DNA of 64,000 bases from an uncultured Oscillospiraceae bacterium (GTDB lineage: Bacteria; Bacillota; Clostridia; Oscillospirales; Oscillospiraceae): NCBI GenBank assembly GCA_944385415.1, contig CALWXC010000012.1, forward strand, positions 20,849-84,848. Reading direction: 5' to 3'. Positions 1 through 8,281 of this stretch are shown here, piece by piece (positions within the stretch are counted from its first letter, which is position 1; each line of letters opens with the position of its first letter). The notes beneath the pieces were generated by a model. It had not been told where the DNA came from, made no database searches, and saw nothing but the letters and a program-made list of their open reading frames with translations. Position numbers and translations under genes: made by a program.

Positions 1-584
1 ATCTCACCCAACAGTTCTGCCGCCAAAATAGGCAACGCCAGTTTGATGGACAACAGCATGCAGCTGATAAATACCTCCGCCGTATAGGATGCTACTTCCT
101 GCCCCAATGTAGCTGTACCGTAGGGCAGCAGTTCCCCAGACAGTGTCAAAATACGCAGGAGTGTATAGTGGCCGTTGGCCGCGAAAAAAATCAGGACCAT
201 CATAATGTTGAGCAAGGAGCCAGTGACACTCATGTTGCTCTGGCTGCCGGCATCATAGATCTGTGCCATAGTGAGACCCATCTGAGTATCGATGACACTG
301 CCGCCGGTCTGGACCACTGAGAAAAACAGCCGCATTATAAATCCAAGGGCAAAGCCTACCGCCAATTCCAGCAGCAGAATTACAGCAAATTCCAGATAAT
401 GCTCCGGCACCGCTACCGTCAATTCCGGTCCGGTGCCGTAAACCGCCATGGTCAGTACCAGAATGAATCCCGCTTTCACCAGACCCGGCAAATTACTGCG
501 GCCCAACAATGGATTAAACAGGACAAAACCCGTCATCCGCATGAAAATACATTCCAACAGCCACAGCTGGCTCCAGTCGATCAC
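1..584 (-). CDS. fliR: Flagellar export protein FliR (3' end outside the window)
   Basis: FliR is a membrane subunit of the flagellar type III export gate and works with FliP and FliQ. Translating the minus strand from a GTG at 584 gives MIDWSQLWLLECIFMRMTGF followed by hydrophobic segments, with the typical FliR passage GGSVIDTQMGLTMAQIYD and an RLFFSVVQ stretch before it. The GTG is chosen because GGAGG lies 5-7 bases upstream. About 194 codons are present, so the last quarter or so of a normal protein of about 260 residues lies beyond the window start. It follows fliQ by 13 bases at the distal end of the flagellar operon. flhB and flhA would be expected next, outside the window. Confidence 0.93.
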   Translation of the reverse strand, partial: MIDWSQLWLLECIFMRMTGFVLFNPLLGRSNLPGLVKAGFILVLTMAVYGTGPELTVAVPEHYLEFAVILLLELAVGFALGFIMRLFFSVVQTGGSVIDTQMGLTMAQIYDAGSQSNMSVTGSLLNIMMVLIFFAANGHYTLLRILTLSGELLPYGTATLGQEVASYTAEVFISCMLLSIKLALPILAAELLGE

Positions 585-597
585 AGGCCCACCTCCG

Positions 598-843
598 TCA
601 CATCAATGTGAACAGATAGCGGGTGTAGTCCAGTAAGACCTCCAGCATCCAGCCGCCGCCCAGCAGCAGAACGCCTACCACCACCACCAGTTTCAGGATA
701 AAGGACAGGGACTGCTCATGGATCTGGGTTACCGCCTGGAAAATGGCCACCAGAACACCCACCAACATGCTGAGAATCAGCAGGGGACCGCTGATTTTCA
801 AAATCACGCCAATGCCCTGGCGCATAACATCTACCACTTCCAT
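598..843 (-). CDS. fliQ: Flagellar export protein FliQ
   Basis: FliQ is a small two-helix subunit of the flagellar export gate in the cytoplasmic membrane. The 81-residue product is slightly shorter than the usual 85-90. It has two hydrophobic helices (about residues 12-38 and 48-72) and the family passage VAIFQAVTQIHEQSLSFILK in the loop and second helix. An AGGAGG lies about 11 bases before the ATG. It sits between fliP (22-base gap) and fliR (13-base gap), the canonical order. Confidence 0.95.
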   Translation of the reverse strand: MEVVDVMRQGIGVILKISGPLLILSMLVGVLVAIFQAVTQIHEQSLSFILKLVVVVGVLLLGGGWMLEVLLDYTRYLFTLM

Positions 844-865
844 GGATCACCCAACCTCCTTTCCG

Positions 866-1525
866 CTATCGGAATCCCTGAACCAAGGTGGAAAACAGCA
901 GTTCCCATCCGTTGAGCGCCAGGAACAACAGCAGCTTGAACGGCATGGAGATCATGGCTGGCGGCAGCATGATCATACCCATGGACATGAGGGCTGTCGC
1001 CACTACAGCATCGATGAGTACGAAGGGGATGTACAGGTAAAAGCCAATCAGAAACGCCCGCTTCAATTCGCTGGCCATAAAGGCCGGAACTAAAACCCGC
1101 AGAGGCAGGTCCGCCGCTTCCTGATCTTCCGGCTGATCCATGTGGGCCAAATCGGTGAACAGCTGCAATGCGCTGGACTCCGTTTGCCGGGCCATAAACT
1201 CTTTCAAAGGCACTTGAGCCCGATCAATAAATTCCTCCTGGGTGATCTGATCCCGGGTATACGGCGTGTACGCCTCCTCCCGAATCTGATCCACCACCGG
1301 CGACATGGTAAAGAGCGTCAAAAAAAGCGCCATACCAATCAGAACCATGTTGGGCGGATTCTGCTGCAGGCCCATGGCCGTACGCAGAAAAGAAAAGGAA
1401 ATCACATATCGGGTAAAGGATGTCATCATCACCAGGATGGAGGGCATCAAGGTAATGAGTGTGGTGAGAAAGAGGATTTGCAGGGTTTGTACCTGCTCAC
1501 CGTTTACATTGATCAACGCATCCAC
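866..1525 (-). CDS. fliP: Flagellar export protein FliP
   Basis: FliP is the central pore-forming subunit of the flagellar export gate. The 219-residue product has the family signature region SILVMMTSFTRYVISFSFLR near residue 29 and the C-terminal MGMIMLPPAMISMPFKLLLF. Many proteobacterial FliP proteins carry an N-terminal signal peptide. This one starts directly at the mature-type helix, a short form I recall from other Clostridia. The start is a GTG with a GGAGG 13 bases upstream, a rather long spacing. The gene begins 6 bases after fliO, so translation is probably coupled. Confidence 0.95.
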   Translation of the reverse strand: MDALINVNGEQVQTLQILFLTTLITLMPSILVMMTSFTRYVISFSFLRTAMGLQQNPPNMVLIGMALFLTLFTMSPVVDQIREEAYTPYTRDQITQEEFIDRAQVPLKEFMARQTESSALQLFTDLAHMDQPEDQEAADLPLRVLVPAFMASELKRAFLIGFYLYIPFVLIDAVVATALMSMGMIMLPPAMISMPFKLLLFLALNGWELLFSTLVQGFR

Positions 1526-1531
1526 AGCTTC

Positions 1532-1894
1532 TCACTGTCCTCCCTTGTTTTTCCGCTGCTCCAGGACCTGCCGAAGCGCCGCCTGAAAACCGGTTGTCCT
1601 GGTGTCGTCACCAGTCTGGTCCCAGTGCTCCGCCTCTTCCGGCGGCACCTGACGCAGACAGGTCACAGCACCCTGACTCACGCCCAAAAACTGATAGGTA
1701 TCCCCCAGCTTTACCAGCAGCAGATGGCTGTCCTTGCCCATAGGGACCTTTTCCAATATGCGAATCCGCTGACCGCTGCCGGTAACGGTACCGGGCAGCC
1801 GTCCCGCCAACAGGCGGGTGCAGCCATAAGCCAGCACCAACACCAGAAGGATCGTAAACACGGTGCCCAGCAGCGTCAGCAGTTCGTCTCCCAT
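1532..1894 (-). CDS. fliO: Flagellar biosynthesis protein FliO/FliZ
   Basis: FliO is a bitopic membrane protein that stabilises FliP during assembly of the export gate. The 120-residue product has one N-terminal transmembrane helix (about residues 8-28). A small beta-rich cytoplasmic domain follows, with the typical stretch RIRILEKVPMGKDSHLLLVK and a low-complexity C-terminus. The start ATG overlaps the cheY stop codon in a TGATG arrangement, so translation is coupled. The position between cheY and fliP matches Bacillota flagellar operons. Confidence 0.88.
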   Translation of the reverse strand: MGDELLTLLGTVFTILLVLVLAYGCTRLLAGRLPGTVTGSGQRIRILEKVPMGKDSHLLLVKLGDTYQFLGVSQGAVTCLRQVPPEEAEHWDQTGDDTRTTGFQAALRQVLEQRKNKGGQ

Positions 1895-2259
1895 CAGGGA
1901 TTGCCCACGATGGAGGTTACGGCCTTCAAGAGGCGATCCTCCTTAAACGGCTTGACGATGAAGTCCTTGATACCGGACTGCACAGCCTCCACAACCATGG
2001 CCTCCTGGCCCATGGCAGAGCACATAACCACATTGGCATTGCTGTCCTTGGCACGGATGGCCTTCAGAGCCTCCAGGCCGTCCATGTTGGGCATGGTGAT
2101 ATCCATGAGCACCAGATCCGGCTTCAGTTCAAAATACTTTTCCACGGCGTCCGCGCCGTCCACAGCTTCGTGCAGATCGGTGTACCCATTTTTGGAAAGG
2201 GTGTCACAGATCACCTTGCGCATAAATGCGGCATCGTCAACAATCAAAATCTTGGCCAT
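1894..2259 (-). CDS. cheY: Chemotaxis response regulator CheY
   Basis: CheY is the phosphorylatable response regulator that carries the signal from CheA to the switch proteins FliM and FliY. It is a single receiver domain. In the product starting MAKILIVDD, the acidic pair is D8-D9, the phosphoacceptor D53 lies in LVLMDITMP, the switch Ser is S81 and the conserved Lys is K103. An ATG nine bases further upstream lies inside the ribosome site, so the start at 2259, with AAAGGA eight bases before it, is preferred. It lies between fliY and fliO, next to its binding partners. Confidence 0.96.
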   Translation of the reverse strand: MAKILIVDDAAFMRKVICDTLSKNGYTDLHEAVDGADAVEKYFELKPDLVLMDITMPNMDGLEALKAIRAKDSNANVVMCSAMGQEAMVVEAVQSGIKDFIVKPFKEDRLLKAVTSIVGNP

Positions 2260-2277
2260 AATTCCCATCCTTTTTTA

Positions 2278-3621
2278 TCAATTCTTCTGAGGATTATTTG
2301 CAGACAAATTCAGCAGCCCCGGCTGGCGGAGCACCTCGGTGATGCGAACGCCGAAGTTGTCGTCTACCACTACCACGTCGCCCCGGGCAACGCACAACCC
2401 GTTGACGAACAAATCCACCTGGTCGCCGGCCAATTTGTCCAGCACCACCAGGGAGCCCTTGGAGAAGGTGAGAATATCCTCCACCTTCCGTCTTGTGCGG
2501 CCGATCTCTACAGATACCTCCAACGGCACCGACATAATCAGTTCCAGATTCTGTGCCTGCTCCTCTCCAATCTGTTGGGCCACATCCAGCGGCTCCATTT
2601 GCAGGGGACGGGCGCTGATGACCTTGTTCTCCTGCGGCGCATACATCGGTTGTTGATAAACCGGCTGCTGATACATGGGTTGCTGGTACATCGGCTGTTG
2701 ATAGGCAGGCTGCTGATATGCAGGCTGCGGCGCTGCCGGCTGCTGATAGACCGGCTGCTGCGGAGCCGGAGCCGGTGCTGCAGCTGCGGCCGGAGCTGGG
2801 GCAGAGGCAGGGGTACCGCCGCCGCCCATCAAGCGCTCGATCTGATCCTGGCTCAAAACGCCGCCGGAATCCGATGCCGGGGCAGGAGCAGGTGCAGAAG
2901 CCGCGCCGCCGCTGCCACCCGTCAAGCGCTCGATCTGCTCCTGGCTCAAGACGCCGCCAGAATCCGATGCCGGGGCCGGCTCAGCTGCAGGAGCCGGGGT
3001 AGAGGCAGGGGTCGACATGGCGCTGAAATCCATGTCAAATCCGCTCAACAATTCCCGGGCCAGGTCCACCGACATGACGTTGACAAATTCACTGTTGAGG
3101 ATATCTTCGATGCGCAGCATAAAGCGCACCACCACCAAGGGACCGTCAATACCCTGGAAGTGTTCCTCTTTGAACTTTGGCAAATCATCCAGGGTGTAGG
3201 ACTTGGGCGTTGAAATATTAACAGGACGTCCCAAAAAGTCCGACAGGGCCGTGGACGATGCGCCCATCATTTGATTCATAACCTCGCAGACGGCGCTGAT
3301 GGTCAGATCGTTAAACTCAAACTCCTCATCGGACATTGTTGTTCCCATGAGGATATCCACAATCACCTTGACGTCGTTGCGCTTGAGCAGCATAATGTTA
3401 CTGCCTTCCAAGCCGGACACATACTTGATCTCCACGGCGATGGCCGGTTCCAAGTCTCCCAGTGTAAAATCTTCCACCGATACCAGCGACGCCGAAGGCG
3501 TGGTGATGTCCACACGATGGTCCAGCAGATTGGACACCGCCGTGGCTGAGGATCCAAGGCTGATATTCATGACCTCGCCAATGGCATCCAATTCCATTGT
3601 GCTAAATATATTCTGCTCCAT
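2278..3621 (-). CDS. fliY: Flagellar switch protein FliY (CheC-like phosphatase plus FliN domain)
   Basis: FliY is a C-ring protein that dephosphorylates CheY-P and supplies the FliN-like part of the switch. Residue numbers here count from a possible start at 3654. The CheC-like half (about 20-205) holds two phosphatase motifs, E27-N30 and E124-N127, both in EVMN. The C-terminal SpoA/FliN domain covers about 365-448. Between them is a long Pro/Ala/Gln linker with two near-identical peptides, GVLSQEQIERLTGG (234-247) and GVLSQDQIERLMGG (265-278), and a YQQP repeat (299-339). The peptides resemble the FliM N-terminal CheY-P-binding segment. FliY usually carries that segment at its N-terminus, and here the N-terminus lacks it. 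The ATG at 3621 is preferred because it avoids overlap with fliM. Confidence 0.94.
   Translation of the reverse strand: MEQNIFSTMELDAIGEVMNISLGSSATAVSNLLDHRVDITTPSASLVSVEDFTLGDLEPAIAVEIKYVSGLEGSNIMLLKRNDVKVIVDILMGTTMSDEEFEFNDLTISAVCEVMNQMMGASSTALSDFLGRPVNISTPKSYTLDDLPKFKEEHFQGIDGPLVVVRFMLRIEDILNSEFVNVMSVDLARELLSGFDMDFSAMSTPASTPAPAAEPAPASDSGGVLSQEQIERLTGGSGGAASAPAPAPASDSGGVLSQDQIERLMGGGGTPASAPAPAAAAAPAPAPQQPVYQQPAAPQPAYQQPAYQQPMYQQPMYQQPVYQQPMYAPQENKVISARPLQMEPLDVAQQIGEEQAQNLELIMSVPLEVSVEIGRTRRKVEDILTFSKGSLVVLDKLAGDQVDLFVNGLCVARGDVVVVDDNFGVRITEVLRQPGLLNLSANNPQKN
2638..2964 (-). repeat. Internal repeats in the FliY linker
   Basis: Two in-frame copies of a segment encoding SDSGGVLSQ(E/D)QIERL(T/M)GG lie at 2914-2964 and 2821-2874, separated by an Ala/Pro-rich spacer. 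Next comes a run of codons for YQQP(A/M/V) units at 2638-2760. These are protein-coding repeats inside one open frame. They are not spaced direct repeats of CRISPR type. Confidence 0.85.
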
Positions 3622-3625
3622 AGCC

Positions 3626-4636
3626 CTACTGTTCCCTTCTTCCCTGATTGTCATAGGTCTCCATGATCTTCACGGCCATATTCTTGTTCTGTGTGCCGAT
3701 CTTTCCGCTGAACCAGGGCGCGTTGCCCACATACAGCTGAATGGTGCCCGTTGCGGGCTGTCCCAGATCGATCACATCGCCTGCATGGAGGAAATAGATG
3801 TCCTGCAGCTGAAGCTTGGTCCGTCCCAGCTCAGCCACCACATCCAACTCCGAATCCCGCAGAATACCCATAATCTCCTGACGATTGTCTTCGCCGCTGC
3901 CACGGCCCGTTTGATTGGCCGCCGCAATCTGCGTAAAGATGTTGGTCAGCGTCAGGCCCGGTAAACAGATGTTCAGCCGTCCCTCACAGTTGGAAAATCG
4001 GATATTGATGCCGACTATGACCACCGTCTCGTCCAGACCAATCAGCTGTACCAGTGTGGGATTGGTCTCCACCCGGCGGAACTGAAAGTCCAGATCCACA
4101 TAGTTCTCCCAGCTGCTGCCCAGCGGCGTAATCATATCCTTGACCATACTCTCATAAAGCTTCAGCTCCAGGTTGGTCATGGAATAGCCGCCGGAAATCT
4201 TGTTGCCCAGATCTCCGTCACCGCCCATCAGACGGTCCATCATACTGAGCATCAAGGTGGTGGTGTAATGGAACAACACCGGCTGTGCGTCGGGTTCCGT
4301 ATGCTGTTCCACACACACATCGGATAAGGTCAGCACATCTCCCTCGGACAGGCCGTTGGAAAACTCGTAGTAACGCTGTTCCTCCACCGATTCCACCTGC
4401 ATCTCACAGGTGGTGTGCAGCTGAGCGTTGATACGGGAATTGATAATCCTCGTATAGTTTTCAAAGATACCATTGAGCATTTTCAACCGGTCTTTGGTAA
4501 ACTTTCTCGGGCTGTAAAAGTCGTATTTTCTATATTTTTTGTCATTCTTCTCCGCCGAGGCGGACAGATCCATCTCTCCGCTTCGCGCTGCATTCAGCAA
4601 TGCATCGATTTGGCTCTGCGACAGAACCTCTGCCAT
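3626..4636 (-). CDS. fliM: Flagellar motor switch protein FliM
   Basis: FliM is the C-ring subunit that binds CheY-P and changes the direction of rotation. The 336-residue product begins with the CheY-P-binding peptide VLSQSQIDALLNAA (residues 4-17). It continues with the FliM middle domain, including GGDGDLGNKISGGYSMTNLE, and ends with a SpoA/FliN-like domain. Its stop lies five bases before the preferred fliY start, and motB ends 49 bases upstream. No fliL gene lies between motB and fliM, where many Clostridia carry it. Confidence 0.96.
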   Translation of the reverse strand: MAEVLSQSQIDALLNAARSGEMDLSASAEKNDKKYRKYDFYSPRKFTKDRLKMLNGIFENYTRIINSRINAQLHTTCEMQVESVEEQRYYEFSNGLSEGDVLTLSDVCVEQHTEPDAQPVLFHYTTTLMLSMMDRLMGGDGDLGNKISGGYSMTNLELKLYESMVKDMITPLGSSWENYVDLDFQFRRVETNPTLVQLIGLDETVVIVGINIRFSNCEGRLNICLPGLTLTNIFTQIAAANQTGRGSGEDNRQEIMGILRDSELDVVAELGRTKLQLQDIYFLHAGDVIDLGQPATGTIQLYVGNAPWFSGKIGTQNKNMAVKIMETYDNQGRREQ

Positions 4637-4685
4637 GTTGCTACCTCCCTATGGGACAACGGTCCACGTTCGCGTTGAGTTCCTC

Positions 4686-5513
4686 TCAGGACGAAGGAAT
4701 TGCCTGCGAAGCGGTTTCCTCCGTAACGTTGACCGCCTCTTCACCACGTATGGTGTAATATTGCTCCAAGCTGTCCCCTTCGGTACTGTCGGGCTGTATG
4801 CCGCTGATAATCAACTCCACCCGGCGGTTTTGCGCCCGCGTCTCCGCAGTGTCATTGCTGGCAATAGGCCGCCATTGGCCGTAGCCGACACTGACCAGTC
4901 GGGCAGGATCGATGATATTCTTCTCCTGAAGATAAATGGTCACCACTGTGGCCCGGTCCGAGGAGAGGAACCGGTCCACATCCACATAGTTGGGCCGGTC
5001 CGGCGAAGCCTGCGCCGTGTGGCCCAAAACGCGGATTTCATTGATGGACTCGCTGGCTTCTGCCAGCGGGACAGCAATCTGATCGAGAATGGCCTTACCG
5101 CCGTCCTTGAGCACATAGCTGTCGCCGTCAAAAAAGATTGTATCGTCAAAAGAGATGAACACATAGCCGCTGCCTTTGCTGAGGCTGACCATGTCCTGGA
5201 GTCCGGCGGAAGCCGCATACTCCGACATGGAGACATACAACTCCTCCAGCGCCGCTTCCACCTGATCCTGCGTCAGCGCCGACGGCAAACCTGTCACCGG
5301 CTCATTGGCAATTTCACCGGGTACTACAATTTGAGACGGCTCATCCACCGCATAACCGGGGTTAAACGACTGCACCAAGGCAATCCATTTACTTTCATCC
5401 ATTCTGGACATGGAATAGAGCATAACAAAGAAGCACAGCAGCAGGGTCACCATATCGCCATAGGTGTCCATCCAGTTGGCGCCGCCTCCGCCGCTCTTTT
5501 TGTTCCGTTTCAT
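4686..5513 (-). CDS. motB: Flagellar stator protein MotB
   Basis: MotB anchors the stator to peptidoglycan and supplies the ion-binding aspartate of the channel. Residues 13-36 of the 275-residue product form the single membrane helix, with the critical Asp (D20) in DTYGDMVTLLLCFFVMLYSM. A plug and linker follow. The C-terminal OmpA-like peptidoglycan-binding domain (about 120-255) contains VLGHTAQ and the typical NRRVELIISG end. The start at 5513 is chosen because AAGGAG sits nine bases before it. The ATG three codons upstream is too close to that site. It follows motA by 35 bases. Confidence 0.95.
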   Translation of the reverse strand: MKRNKKSGGGGANWMDTYGDMVTLLLCFFVMLYSMSRMDESKWIALVQSFNPGYAVDEPSQIVVPGEIANEPVTGLPSALTQDQVEAALEELYVSMSEYAASAGLQDMVSLSKGSGYVFISFDDTIFFDGDSYVLKDGGKAILDQIAVPLAEASESINEIRVLGHTAQASPDRPNYVDVDRFLSSDRATVVTIYLQEKNIIDPARLVSVGYGQWRPIASNDTAETRAQNRRVELIISGIQPDSTEGDSLEQYYTIRGEEAVNVTEETASQAIPSS

Positions 5514-5548
5514 TGGGTCCATCTCCTTATATGGTCAAGGCAGTCCGT

Positions 5549-6379
5549 TTATTCTTCGTTGCCCTTGCCTCTCCGCTTGCTTTTACCGCCAGACTCTCCG
5601 TCACGCTTGTTCTGGTTGGTAAAGGTCAGCAGGCGCTCCCGCAGGTACTTGGGATTCTCACCGGACTGAATGGCCATAATGCCTTCCAAAATAATCTCCC
5701 GGCAGACCATTTCCTCTTCATCGCGGGCTGTCAGGTTGGCCGCAACGGGGTTAAATACCACGTGGGCCAGCAAAGAGCCATAGAACGTCGTAATCAAGGC
5801 GACGCCCATATTGGGGCCCAGGCTGCTCATATCTGCATCACTGAGGCCGTAAAGCATCTTAATCAGACCGATCAGGGTACCGATCATACCAAAAGCCGGA
5901 GCGGCATTAGAGCCGCGCTCGTACATGGCGATGACCTCCTGATGGCGGGCAGAAGTCTGTTCAATATCATTGGTGAGAATGCTGCGAACCCGGTCGGGGT
6001 CTGTGGCGTCCACAATCAGCATAATCGCTTGCTTGAAGAAAGGGTCCGGCTGTGCATTAGCCCGCTCTTCCAGAGCCAGAAGGCCGTTCTTACGGGCAAT
6101 CTGCGCCAATTCCACCAGTTCGTCAATATACTTTTCCGGGTTAAACGCCTTTGTACCCAGCATAATCTGGAAATGCTTAAACATAGACCGCACCTGCTTG
6201 GGATAACAGGCCACCATCACGGCAAATGTACCGCCGATAACGATCAGAACACTGGCCTCATCGAGAAACAATTCCAGCTGCGCGGGGTCCACAACCTGTG
6301 CGGCATTGAAATCCACCATGATGCCGAAAAACACAAAGAAAAACGCTAACAGCAGGCCGATCAAATATACTATATTCAT
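5549..6379 (-). CDS. motA: Flagellar stator protein MotA
   Basis: MotA is the multi-pass stator subunit that forms the ion channel with MotB and pushes on FliG. The product has four hydrophobic segments, two near the N-terminus and two around residues 150-205. These include the MotA/TolQ signature GSNAAPAFGMIGTLIGLIKM with the conserved Pro. A large cytoplasmic loop lies between the pairs. The C-terminus is basic (KSKRRGKG). The ATG at 6379, preceded by GAAGG, is preferred to a TTG two codons upstream. Encoding the stator inside the main flagellar operon with flbD upstream is typical of Clostridia. Confidence 0.95.
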   Translation of the reverse strand: MNIVYLIGLLLAFFFVFFGIMVDFNAAQVVDPAQLELFLDEASVLIVIGGTFAVMVACYPKQVRSMFKHFQIMLGTKAFNPEKYIDELVELAQIARKNGLLALEERANAQPDPFFKQAIMLIVDATDPDRVRSILTNDIEQTSARHQEVIAMYERGSNAAPAFGMIGTLIGLIKMLYGLSDADMSSLGPNMGVALITTFYGSLLAHVVFNPVAANLTARDEEEMVCREIILEGIMAIQSGENPKYLRERLLTFTNQNKRDGESGGKSKRRGKGNEE

Positions 6380-6413
6380 ATCCAACTACCTTCTTCTTAC
6401 GCCGCAGGGCTAC

Positions 6414-6632
6414 TTATACGCGGAAATCGTTGATCGAAATCTCCCGCCGGATATCCTGCACTTTTGCATTGTATTCCGTGATCTTGTGGATGATTTCCTC
6501 CACCGTATCCTTTACGATGTAGTAGTCACGGTTCATCATGACGATCTTGCTTTCCGGGATCAGTTCGATATACTCGATTTGATTGTGGTTGAGCACAAAT
6601 CGTTCACCATTCATCTTCTGCAGTACGATCAT
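6414..6632 (-). CDS. flbD: Flagellar protein FlbD
   Basis: FlbD-family proteins are small conserved flagellar operon proteins of unproven role. They are usually encoded between flgE and motA, as here. The 72-residue product begins MIVLQKMNGERFVLNHNQIE and continues with the family-typical IEYIELIPESKIVMMNRDYY. The start at 6632 is preferred over a longer frame because GGAAAGGGAA lies just upstream. It should not be confused with the unrelated Caulobacter transcription factor of the same name. Confidence 0.92.
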   Translation of the reverse strand: MIVLQKMNGERFVLNHNQIEYIELIPESKIVMMNRDYYIVKDTVEEIIHKITEYNAKVQDIRREISINDFRV

Positions 6633-6693
6633 GTCGTTCCCTTTCCCCTCTGGACCGGCGGGCATTTGCCCGCCGGTACCTATAGCCTATAAC

Positions 6694-7773
6694 TTATCGT
6701 TTGATGTTGACCAGCTCTTCGAGCATACTGTCGGTAACCGTGATAATACGGGTGTTGGCCTGATAGCCTCTCTGATAGATGATCATGTTGGCAAACTCTG
6801 TGGCCAGATCTGTGCCGGAGGCTTCCAGGAAGCCGGGCATCAGGGCAGCGCCGCTCTCACCCAGCATGTTTTCCAACGTCGCGTTGGCGTCGCCAGCTTT
6901 CACATTGTTAAGGTAACGACCGGCTAAAGAGCCGTCGGGAGCGTAGATGGACATCTGGCCGCAGCCATCCAACGCCTGATAATAGGAGTCGCTCATGTGT
7001 GTCAGACCGCCAGGGTTGGTCACAGTAGCCAGAGCCACATAACCCAGCACCACCGGCTCCTTGGTAGTACCATTGGTGCAGGTGATCTTGCCATCCTTGC
7101 CAATGCTTAGGTTGGCATAGCTGATGCAGTCGCCCGTCACCGTACCATAATCATTTTTGCCATTGACCACGCCGGGGAAAATTGCAGTGCCTGGAGCAAT
7201 ATAGTCCGCATCGCCCTCTTTTCCGTTACCGGGCGATGCCAGAGGCAGACGGATGGGGACCAGCTGCGTACTGACATCTGTGCCATTGCCGCCAGCGGTA
7301 CCCGACTGTGTGCCGTCATCGTTCATGTTACAGGTGACAAAACCGTAGACCACGTTGCCTCTGCCATCAACCAGGTAACCTTCCGGATCAATGTGGAAGT
7401 CACCATAGCGGCTCAGCAGCAAGCTCTCGGGGTCCGTGACGCCGGTCTTATCGCCCACCATGAAGAAGCCGTCGCCCTGAATAGCCACATCGCCGTTGAG
7501 GCCGGTGGGCTCCAGGTTCATGGAGGACATATCCAGATCGATTGTGGAAATGTTACAGCCATAGCCGATCTGACGGGGGTTGGTGCCGCCGCTGACCTCG
7601 TTGCCGTTGGAGCCGCCGGCCTCCGTGGAGTATATGCTCTCACGGAAGGTGACACGACCGGGCTTGTAGCCGTAGGTGTTGACGTTGGCCACGTTGTTGC
7701 CCACAACGTTCAGGGCATTCATTTGGGCTTTCATGCCGGAAATACCTGTGCTCATAGCACCTGACAAAGCCAT
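6694..7773 (-). CDS. flgE: Flagellar hook protein FlgE
   Basis: FlgE polymerises into the hook outside the cell. The 359-residue product has the N-terminal rod/hook signature (MSTGISGMKAQMNALNVVGN) and the C-terminal coil ending SMLEELVNIKR. The central D1/D2 region contains the typical GDGFFMVGD. It is rather short for FlgE. Five cysteines lie in the exported central part (in YGCN, VTCN, GDCI, ITCT and DGCG), which is unusual for a secreted flagellar protein. It lies between the TIGR02530 gene and flbD. Confidence 0.94.
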   Translation of the reverse strand: MALSGAMSTGISGMKAQMNALNVVGNNVANVNTYGYKPGRVTFRESIYSTEAGGSNGNEVSGGTNPRQIGYGCNISTIDLDMSSMNLEPTGLNGDVAIQGDGFFMVGDKTGVTDPESLLLSRYGDFHIDPEGYLVDGRGNVVYGFVTCNMNDDGTQSGTAGGNGTDVSTQLVPIRLPLASPGNGKEGDADYIAPGTAIFPGVVNGKNDYGTVTGDCISYANLSIGKDGKITCTNGTTKEPVVLGYVALATVTNPGGLTHMSDSYYQALDGCGQMSIYAPDGSLAGRYLNNVKAGDANATLENMLGESGAALMPGFLEASGTDLATEFANMIIYQRGYQANTRIITVTDSMLEELVNIKR

Positions 7774-7871
7774 AGTGATAAGTCTCCTTCTTTGATTGCC
7801 GTTCGACGGGCCGCCGGGGCCGTATCATTCGGACACGCCCCAGGGCATCCTTTACGGTCCTGCCCTCTGTT

Positions 7872-8255
7872 TTACAGGATCACAGCGCCGTCGATATTGG
7901 TAAATATGTTGTCTTTCATCTCATCCTGAGACATGGTGGTAATGACCCGACCGTTGGGTACGTTGATAATAAAGGCCATACTCCGTTCCAGTGCCAGGAT
8001 GTTGGTTGCGCCCTTGGCTTCCGCCCGGGCTACGGAATCGCTGAGCCGTTCAATGAGATGGGGCGTCACCTCGATGCCCCGTTCCTCCACTCGCTCCATA
8101 GCATGTTTGGAGAACGTAAGCCCTGGGCCATGCTCCAGCCGCTGCCGCAGCACAGCATCAAAGCTCTGCTCCGCATTTGGCATCGTCTGAGACTGACCTG
8201 CACGGCTGGTTAAGACAGCTTGCGCTCTTTCAATCTGTGTGATCTCCCGAACCAC
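7872..8255 (-). CDS. Flagellar operon protein, TIGR02530 family
   Basis: This small protein, found between flgD and flgE in many Bacillota flagellar operons, has no established function. The product starts MVREITQIERAQ if the second GTG is used. That start is favoured because AAGGAG lies nine bases before it, while the first GTG overlaps the ribosome site. The family block LTFSKHAMERVEERGIEVTP is present, followed by a helical segment and a C-terminal IINVPNGRVITTMSQDEMKD. It may assist hook-cap or hook assembly, judging only from its neighbours. Confidence 0.88.
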   Translation of the reverse strand: MVREITQIERAQAVLTSRAGQSQTMPNAEQSFDAVLRQRLEHGPGLTFSKHAMERVEERGIEVTPHLIERLSDSVARAEAKGATNILALERSMAFIINVPNGRVITTMSQDEMKDNIFTNIDGAVIL

Positions 8256-8281
8256 GCCGTCCACCTCCTTGCTTCCAGCGA

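Noticed and set aside
2638..2760. Short tandem DNA repeats resembling a repeat array
   Set aside because: They are in-frame codons for YQQP units within fliY, with no spacers and no cas genes nearby.
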